Source: Calliopum simillimum
Taxonomy: Eukaryota > Arthropoda > Insecta > Diptera > Lauxaniidae
Direction of reading: 5' to 3'
Assembly (NCBI GenBank): GCA_951812925.1
Contig: OX638368.1
Location: forward strand, 25,731,187-25,795,186
DNA length: 64,000 bases
This document shows positions 56,163 to 64,000 of this stretch, in pieces. The notes below the pieces were generated by a model. It saw only the letters and a list, made by a program, of their open reading frames with translations, was not told the origin of the DNA and searched no databases. Within the stretch, counting starts at the first letter, position 1; every line of letters begins with the position of its first letter. Made by a program: the position numbers and the translations under genes.

Positions 56163-58150
56163 ATACCCCTGTGAATTCGCTAGTTCAGAACTAGTCGAAG
56201 GCGCTGCAGGGTATTAAATAACATGAGCTTTTGATAAATTAAAATCATTAATGCCATAATTTATTTTGAACATACATGGGATGTGTTATACCGTCATCTG
56301 AGTAGTACAACTTCGATTTTCGAGTTTTGCGAAAAATCGGTTTTAGGAGTTATCTAGTTGGAGCCTTTAGATGACGATATGATCCTGACTTTCTTTTATA
56401 ATTATATAGAATTGCAGAATTCAATTCGTATAGTTGATTTCTTTTTATATTTGTTAAATGAAAAAAGAATTTGTTTCGTAGTAAGAAATTATAACCGAGA
56501 CTTGTGCCGCTTGATTTCGAAAAAAGAAAATTGATTTTATTTCTCATGCACGACAAATGTGTACAGCTTTGAAGTTTTTTTATTCCTCTTTAGTGGAAAT
56601 ATATCAAGAATTTCAACACCCTTTTAAGCACATTTTCCTCCAAATTACAACGTTTTTCTTATCTTAAGGAAATCAAACTGTGCCAGTGTTATATTTTGTA
56701 TGGCTCCTATCCGACTTTCCAATTGTTATGTTTTGCCGCTACGAAATGTAAAGCAAGTGAAATTTTATTCTGTCAGATGTGGCAACGATGGTTTCGTCGC
56801 TGTTCTCGGTGTGTGCGAAAGCAAAACGGCGACGAGTGTGAAAATTTAAGGTTTTTAATTTTATTAAGATTTCATTGAAATATTTTAAAGCTAAAGAAAT
56901 GTGAAAACTTATGAAATTGTAAGCTTAATAAAATATAGTTAAAGCGAAAACCCTTTGTAACGGTGTAAAGTGCAAGTACTCGGAAAATGTAAAAATATGT
57001 TGTAAAAAGAAATTTAAGATACCAATGTCGAGTAAAAGGCTTAAAATACTGAAGTTAAAAATCGAATACCATTTCAAGTTGAGCTAAAACAATTAACCGG
57101 TAATTAATATAAAGTGATTAAATGAAAAATTTTGAAAAACTTAACAAATGTGATGTAGCGAAAGAAAAAAAAGCGAGTTTGAAATTTTTTTTCTGTAATG
57201 ATCGCCGTCTGCTGCTGTAGAAAAAAGAAATTATTACGTATTTTGACAGTTGATTCATCTCGCTTGCAAAGAACAAAGTGTGTGGTTTTATGTTTTCGCC
57301 ATTTTTTCCCAATCAGGCAGGCCGTCAGTGGGCTTCAAGTGTGTGCTAGCTAATTTCATCGTGTGTGTTGGTGCCAGACTTAAAAAAGAACAAAATATAT
57401 ATGTTGATTTGTGCGTATTGCCGCAAATAAATGTGAGAGAATGAGACAAATAATTTGTGTATGGCTTTTATTTTTTGTTAAATATTCCGAATATCTGTCC
57501 CAATCTTTCGGTTCACCAATTTTTGTACTAAAATAGTTTAAAATAATTACTTGTTTATGCGTTTTTATTAATTTTCCTTTAATGTTTCAAATTGAAAGTT
57601 TTTATTTGCACATATGAAAATCAATGCAATTGCAGCCAGAAAAAGGAGAAGCAAATAATATGCATTTAATTGTACTGTTGTCTCTTATTAGCGGATCTGT
57701 CAAAATTAGCTTTAAAGTTGCCAATTTCATAAATTCATTTTATGCGCATCGAATTTTTTTCGATAAACTCTTTCCAGTTTTAAAAATTCAAAGTTACAAA
57801 ATTGGAGAAAATGCTTTATAGGTATAGTATAGTGTCAGGTATTAAAATCCGCCGGAGTCGCCTCTGTATATGGTGTATTTTGTTTTGGTCTATTTTTGAT
57901 ACATGAAATTTTCATGGGATAAAACCTCGAAGCAGAATTAAAAGAAAAAACATTGAAACAACCATGTTTACAATTTCTTCAAATACGTTTATTTACTTCA
58001 GTAATTTTTAGTTACAAAAAACTTCATAGTGGTCTAACGTGAAACATAAACCAACGTCAGGGAATTGTCCCTGCACATAGAATAATGGACTGTGTTGGTT
58101 TTTAGAAAAGGGATACAGTTAGCGGAGGGGTAAATGTTTTCTTTGAATTT
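56163..58150. other. gene-poor stretch, possible 5' UTR-like sequence
   Basis: There is no ORF I would call. 56690-57450 is richer in GTG/CGTC words and contains initiator-like TCAGT sites. It could be a transcribed leader of a downstream gene, but nothing proves it. Confidence 0.25.
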
Positions 58151-58189
58151 ACCAAAGTTATAGTCAACTAAAGGTTTGGTGGCCTCGCA

Positions 58190-58520
58190 CTATATCAAAT
58201 GCCGAGCTACATCAAAAATGCAAACAGAAGGCTATAGCAAACGAGATCAAGCTGCGCAAATGGGGATGGATTGGTCACACTCTCCGGAAACCACACAGCA
58301 AAGTTTGTCGCCAGGCCCTTGAGTGGAATCCACAAGGCAGTAGAGGACGTGGTAGACCCAAAACCAACTGGAAAAGGTCGTTGGAAAAGGAAATCCAAGA
58401 ATCGGGAAAATCGTGGCAAGAGATCAAAGTCATCGCAAGGGATCGTGACAAATGGAGAGATTTCATATTGGCCCTATGCTCCTCCTAGGAGTTAAAGGAG
58501 AATACATACATACATAGTCA
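58190..58520 (+). pseudogene. RTE-type LINE, 3' end
   Basis: The frame from about 58248 reads a well-kept RTE C-terminus (WGWIGHTLRKPHSKVCRQAL, GRGRPKTNW, KWRDFILALCSS) up to a TAG. A short ATAC tail follows at about 58500-58517. The rest of the element is missing (5' truncation). Confidence 0.75.
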
Positions 58521-58529
58521 ACAATGCAA

Positions 58530-59270
58530 AAATCGCAGAAAGATGTTTCAAACATATAACAACAATACCATTGCACTGGCCACTTGATCTTTCGAAGGCC
58601 TCCGACACAGTAGACATGGACATCCTCATTGCGAATCTTCTAAACACAAATTCCCCGTCAGTACCAAACGGTTTCTAGCTGCCTATTTACATGGTAGACG
58701 GGCATTCGTGGAATTAAGAAATGCTAGATCTAAATTTCGAAAACTTCGAATTGGTGCGCTGTTCACTTTGTGGACAAGCGAGGTAAATAAGACCAACAGC
58801 GAACTCATCATCAACAACGACCAAATTCCCACCACTAAATATTCCATAATCCTCGGGACGACACTGGATAATCTATACAAATTTTCGAAACACGTAACAG
58901 AGGTGGTTTGCGCCAAATTAAGTAAAAGGAACCGTGTTCTGAGTGCCATTGCCGGAACCTCCTGGGGAAAGGACAAGCAGACCCTGTTCGCAACATAAAA
59001 GGCGATAGGGCGATCCAACTTAAATTATGCCGACCCAATCTGGTCATCGGCGTTCAGCCACACATAGTGGATCAATCTTCATGCTAAGCAAAACAGCGCC
59101 TTACGTATAGCAGCTACCGGTTTCCACCTCATGTTCCATAATTCTGCATAATGAAACAGGGCTCATAAAGGTCCAACAACTCAATACCCTACTTACGCAG
59201 CAGTTTTAGCCACATAGTCACCCATAGTGCATAGCAATGAATGCTTCGTTCTTGAAAATCGTGTCCAAAA
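58530..59270 (+). pseudogene. LINE reverse transcriptase remnant (Jockey-like)
   Basis: LDLSKASDTVDMDIL near 58587-58635 corresponds to the RT motif LDLSKAFDTV. Further on are YSIILGTTLDNLYKFSKHV, GTSWGKDKQTL and NYADPIWSS, the usual order in the family. Stops at 58677, 58997 and 59067 break it. Confidence 0.7.
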
Positions 59271-59342
59271 TAGAGACAGAAGTGCATCAAACAAGAATTT
59301 TAATCTGAATGAAGAATGATTTATTGTATATAGAATCATGGC

Positions 59343-59756
59343 CAACCCAAATTATCGGCTCCAAAATCAGTCACGGAGATATAGCAGGTACTAATGAAGT
59401 TGTGCAAGTCGCAAGTCCACATTTAATGCTCAAGTTGTACGTTAACAACAAAAAAAAAAAAAAATCAGCAGAATCTACTTGTCTTCGCTTTGGAGCTCAA
59501 TATGAGTTTTCAGCCACACGCATACCATACCATCAGAGCCAAAAATTTTAAATTAGGACTTGTAGGCATACTAATATTGAGCTCCATTAATATCAAAGAC
59601 AAGTAGATTCTACTTGTTTTTCTTTTCTTTTTTTCTTATGAAGAGCCACTTGAGTTCAAAGTTCTGGCATCATGCATGGCACGCGGAGAACATATTGCGC
59701 GTACCACGACTCACTTGGTTCTCCGTGACTAGTTAGGGAGCCGATATTTTGAGTTG
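59343..59756. mobile_element. foldback element with nested inner palindrome
   Basis: Outer arms: AATTATCGGCTCC..AGTCACGGAGA (59350-59379) and TCTCCGTGACT..GGAGCCGATATTT (59720-59749). Inner arms: GAATCTACTTGTCTTCG then TTTGGAGCTCAATAT (59471-59502), and ATATTGAGCTCC then CAAAGACAAGTAGATTC (59573-59610). No ORF. Confidence 0.6.
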
Positions 59757-60519
59757 CCTTTATTTTATGGGTAATAAATAATACGTCAACCAGATGAAAA
59801 ATCTCTTTGACACACTTTTGCTCATGTTTTGGATCTAATTTCCATAAACGAAGAGGAAAATGGTGCTTTGTACTTTAGGCGGTATTCAAGTTATCAAGTA
59901 CTTAATTTTAACAAATCTTTTCGCATGGAATAAGCTGTGAGCCACTGTATATAAAAATTTTTTTTTCTTAATAATAATTATAAAGAATTTTGACTTAATT
60001 TTGTAGCTGATTCTCCTGCCCATACCTGGCTACGCCCTTGACTTTACACAAATACTTCAATGTGTTGCCTTATAATTGGATTATAATTGCGAAAATATGC
60101 TTTAATAGCTATGAAACCCGGCCCCAATGTTAATTAAAATCGTTTTATTTTATTTTATTGCAATTTATTTTAGCCCAGCAAACGATGTTCTGCCCTTTCC
60201 TGTAGTGACGCGATGGTTTATGGTTTTTTTTATGTATTGGGGACAACGCCCCTGGTTATGTTAATGAGACCTTTTTCATACTAAAAAGACCGCCAAAGTC
60301 AAAAATTAAGAAAACAAAAAATTTAAAATACAATCTACTTTAAAGGTCCAGAACTTTACAAGTTTTTGTTAGTCTAGGCCTTCTCTATCACCTCCCAGAA
60401 GCTTTGTAACCCTATATATGTATATAGCTCGTGAAAGGAAAACTTAGACGAATGAGGCTAATGCCATTGGAAAGAGCATGACAATCACTACAATAATTGC
60501 TACAGAAAATTTTGTGGAA

Positions 60520-60690
60520 TTTTTTAACCCATTAAAACTCAGTTTTTGGAGACAGGGGACAAAAATACCCGCAAAAATAGTATATAATGGGTTCAGATGC
60601 TGTAGAAAATTGTGCCTTGCGTGATTTTATGATGACCGTGGGACAACAAGTTTTATCCAAAATGTAAGAGTTTTACTTTACAAACATAGA
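60520..60690. repeat. dispersed repeat, copy 3
   Basis: AACCCATTAAAACTCAG, GTATATAATGGGTT, GTGATTTTATGATGACC and ACAAGTTTTATCCAAAATG occur in the order seen at 10180-10480. Confidence 0.55.
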
Positions 60691-60763
60691 ATGCGAACAC
60701 TTAGCACAGTACGATCTTTGCTTATGATGAAAAGCTCAACATTATTTTTTATTATACATAATG

Positions 60764-60875
60764 GGAGTTATCCGAATCAATATTCCCGGGGAATTTTAAT
60801 TTAACTTCTATAGTGAATGCAATGCAGTCTGAGAAAAATTCCCAGGGAACATATTCACGATAACCCAGAATAAGT
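60764..60875. repeat. GGGTTATC / GATAACCC module
   Basis: GGGAGTTATCCGAATC and AATATTCCCGGGGAATTTT are followed by TTCCCAGGGAAC and CACGATAACCC. It matches the ATAD3A intron block at 14559-14700, in part inverted. Confidence 0.5.
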
Positions 60876-60949
60876 TTTGCAAACAATGATATTATTTTTA
60901 GATATATGTATGTTTCTAAAAATTATTCTCATTGTCCATTTTCAGTTTA

Positions 60950-62575
60950 AGTACGAGTACATACTAAATTAACACAATAGAACAAGATCTACGACGCATC
61001 CACCGTAGACCATAAGTGCAATTAAGGAATTCCAAACATAAATACAAATCAACAGCAATAGTAACATTAGCAACAGCATTAGCAGTAGCAGTAGCAGCAG
61101 CAGCAAAAACAACAACAGCAAGGAAACAATTTAAACAAGAAAGAAATATTTACCTAAAAAAACTACTCATCTAAATGTCGAACTTCATTGCTACAGTCAA
61201 AAAGAAACATTGGAATTTTTGTAATATTTTCTCTCATATTTAATTTGAATAAAAATAAAAATAGTAAATAGAACAAACAACAAAAAGTATTCGTATACAT
61301 CAAATTTAGCGTGCGCCACGACGACGACGACAACGGTTAAAAGAATCGATTAAAAGCAACGTTTTAACGTTCACGTTTCAATATTAGCGCAAATTTTCTA
61401 TAAAACAAAAAATCTAAACTGAGGAAGGCATAGCGACAGCAGCAGCGGCAGCAACAAACAAAAAAATAAAAAGCAACTTGAAGCGTTCCTTAAAACGCAC
61501 ATTGCAACCACAAAATACGTGTAAACGGCAGCAGCGCGGCAGTGACAGCAGCAACATTAAAAATAAAACAAAATCTTCATCGATTTTTACTTTATTTATT
61601 TTTGACTCGTTTGCGCTTGCATTTTCCCACTTGTTTCATTTTGCTTGTCACCTTTGTGAAAATCAAAATTAGAAAAACACAAGAATAAAACAAAACACTA
61701 GGAAGAGCACAACCAACATTCGTTAATTAATCTTAAAACGAGTGAGTTTTCCAATGTAAAAATCTAAATTCTTTAAAACAAAATACACATGTAATATATA
61801 AAATTAAATTTAACTATTAACGTTTAATAAGCAACAAAATCTATTATATATAACAGAAAGAAAACAAAAATCAACATATTATTAAAACACCGATATAATT
61901 GATAAAACTGTCAGTTAAATTCAAATTTCAATTTATAAAAATAGCATAGTGTGTTATTAAAAATAACAATAACAAAATTATAAATAAATGTATAAAAACA
62001 TAAAAATCACAATCGTCGTGTTTCGCGCGAAATATGTAAAAATGATTTGACATAAAATGTAAAAAAAAAAACATTATAATCTTCTCATACAAGAGTAAAT
62101 ATAACGTTAAGCAGCAGCACATAGATTTCATCTTCCACTTTTAATTTTTGAATTTCAATTTAAATACAAAAAAATTCAATTTCAATTCAAATCAAATTAC
62201 AATTTCTCAACTGTGAGGAGGTGCATAAATCGTTGTTGGTTGGATAGCGACAGCGACATCATTAAGAACAAAAAATAAAATAAAAAATAAAAAACAAAGC
62301 TCAAGACTCAATCAAGCCGTTTTTACTTTCTTATAAGTGGAAGAGAAAATATTCAAAGTATCTATTACAAAAAAATAAAGCAAAGCAATCCAAAAAAGAG
62401 ATAAAAATAAACGCAGTTTGCAGAACTATAAAAAAATTTGGTTACCGACATTTAAACTATTGGCGGTGGTGAGAACGATAACTTTGGCTGGCAGTAAACA
62501 GTAACGCACAATTATAGCAGCTGTATTGGAAATGCAGCGAAGAGGCGAAACACGTGAAAATACGAGACAAGGAAG
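60950..62575 (+). other. probable 5' leader and first coding exon of a gene leaving the window
   Basis: CAG/CAA-rich leader-like DNA (61060-61130, 61430-61560) precedes ATG at 62532. The codons MQRRGETRENTRQGR run to AG at 62574-62575, followed by GTAAGT, a strong donor. Long (A/C)-rich leaders before a short first coding exon and a long intron are common in large fly genes. The rest lies beyond 64000. The exact exon start is unknown and I cannot name the gene. Confidence 0.35.
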
Positions 62576-62740
62576 GTAAGTTTTTGTCTAAAAGTTTAAC
62601 TTATTATATATTCTTACAATATTGTATCGCTTAATTTCCACCCAAACAATGTCTTTGTTAATTAGAATTTTTACGGAAGTGGTGCGAAAAAAACTTTCGA
62701 TTATGATACTTGTAGACTATACAAAAATAGACATATCCAG

Positions 62741-63110
62741 ACTTGTTCCGTATACCGTGTGCTTTCAATTACTTTTCATTTCACAAGCTTTTTGATAAAA
62801 CGGTGAGTCGAACGATGAAAGTATTGGTATCAGATTTGTATATAATTACAGGTTCTACAAATAATATTAATTTGTATTTGCGAAAAAGTAACCGTTTAGG
62901 AAATATTCTATAATTTTTCGACTTCTTAGAGTTTTTCAAGAATATTTCTTAAGAAGGTACTTTTTCGTTAATGCAAATCAATACTCTTTGTAGAACCTGT
63001 AATTCTCCACAAAACAGATTCTATACTTTTTGTCGTTCGACTCACCGTTTTCATCAAAAAGCTTCCCTAATGAAAAGTAATTGAATCCACACGGATTTTG
63101 GAACTGGCCT
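62741..63110. mobile_element. long-armed foldback element, copy B
   Basis: Same landmarks as copy A at 10651-11016: AAGCTTTTTGATAAAACGG, GGTGAGTCGAACGATG, AGGTTCTAC and AAAGTAACCGTTTAGGAAAT, then their inverse on the right. It lies in the putative intron after 62575. Confidence 0.75.
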
Positions 63111-63272
63111 AATCGTGCTCTTTCTGCCTTGACCCAAGCACTTCTAAAGCTTTTTGATAAAAAAAAGGAAATTTTTGAAAAAGTTATAATTTTTCTCACT
63201 TTTTAATGTTAATAGAGGGCGACAAAAAAAAATTTTTAAAGGGTAACTATCCTCATTAAACCTTACCTATTA

Positions 63273-63600
63273 TCTTTTCCAATTAGATCCTTACTTTCCG
63301 AGTTATAACCCTTTTTATCTCCATACAAACAAAACAGCTATTTTTGCTCTTTTGAGCAAGGATTTTTGGAGAACTAGAGTCAATTCAGACAAACAAACCA
63401 TATCCTAAGTATTTAATTACCTCAGTGAATCTGGATTAACTCAAAAACTAAGAACACAAAAAAAAATGTTAGTATGGAGTTAAAATACTATTACTTCAAT
63501 GGTTGCTTACTCGGAAAGTAAGGATCTAATCGGAAAAGTTAAAAAGTGTGATAAGTTAAACAAGGATTTCAGGAGAACTAGAGTCAATTCGGCGAATCTG
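63273..63600. repeat. inverted repeat with an internal direct repeat
   Basis: TTAGATCCTTACTTTCCGAG (63283-63302) and CTCGGAAAGTAAGGATCTAA (63510-63529) are inverted copies. GGAGAACTAGAGTCAATTC occurs twice in direct order, at about 63368 and 63573. The last 160 bp of the window (AAAAACGGTGAGTC, TTCTACAAATAATTTTAATT) resembles one arm of the foldback family. Confidence 0.5.
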
Positions 63601-64000
63601 ATATTATTTTCGTATTCAGTTGGTCATGATTACTCGAAATCGACTCCGAAACCCTATGCCGCAAAATCAGCGTTGCCTTGTGTGATAGTTTATTTTTATT
63701 AAAACTCTTCAGTAAAAGCTGAATATATTTTTAGGACATTAAAAAAAAGTCTGTTAGTCAATAATTAAATATAAACTTTTCTTATCTTTTATGAGAAAAA
63801 AATTTAACTACTGTGTTTCCTTTGGACTCTTATATACAATTGTGTTAATTTTAAAATTGCTATAACTCAAAAACGGTGAGTCTCACTATAAAAAGTCCGA
63901 GGGTCTCTTTATTTTTCTACAAATAATTTTAATTTATGTAAAAACAAATTTATCGTTTGGGAGTTATTTAATAAAAAGTTATTTTGTGATGTTTAGATAC

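Overview
This is a piece of a higher-fly (Diptera) nuclear genome, most like a tephritid fruit fly. It is AT-rich, its genes have short introns with GT..AG borders, and it is packed with insect transposons. I could not run a search, so the species is an inference. The genes are single-copy housekeeping or germline genes with clear Drosophila and human relatives.

Layout. 1-505: decayed mariner. 1155-5914 (+): seven-exon gene for an IQ/AAA protein of the axoneme (DRC11/IQCA1 type). 5959-8877 (-): five-exon USB1, the U6 snRNA 3'-end exonuclease, tail to tail with DRC11 at 44 bp. 8880-11400: repeat-rich intergenic DNA with a TIR element and a foldback element. 12351-15319 (-): seven-exon ATAD3A (belphegor type), a mitochondrial inner-membrane AAA protein. 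16756-40295: one 23.5-kb nest of transposons. 40584-43902 (+): five-exon asunder/INTS13. 44189-45677 (+): four-exon gene I cannot identify. 45716-52711 (-): eight-exon NOL6. The asunder and NOL6 pair matches Drosophila Mat89Bb and Mat89Ba, which are named for the same cytological region, so the locus looks conserved. 52712-64000 is gene-poor: LINE remnants, foldback elements and, near 62532, a probable first coding exon of a gene that runs off the window.

The nest is the main feature and can be read to the base. A copia element (LTR 164 bp, 5-bp duplication ATTTA) was hit in its 3' LTR by a solo long LTR (4-bp duplication GTTT). That was hit by a minus-strand Gypsy element with 2156-bp LTRs (4-bp duplication CAGC). 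The right LTR of the Gypsy element was hit by an intact plus-strand non-LTR retrotransposon. The copia itself sits inside a small older inverted-repeat element just upstream of asunder. LTR divergence by eye agrees with this order: the copia LTRs differ at several positions, the Gypsy LTRs hardly at all.

The most unusual signals are in the youngest layers. The LINE is flanked by a 344-bp exact duplication of LTR sequence. Its second ORF has no AUG before the endonuclease domain but overlaps ORF1 in the -1 frame, with a canonical A AAA AAC slip heptamer in the overlap. The Gypsy element carries three copies of its tRNA-Lys-type primer binding site in tandem beside its 5' LTR.
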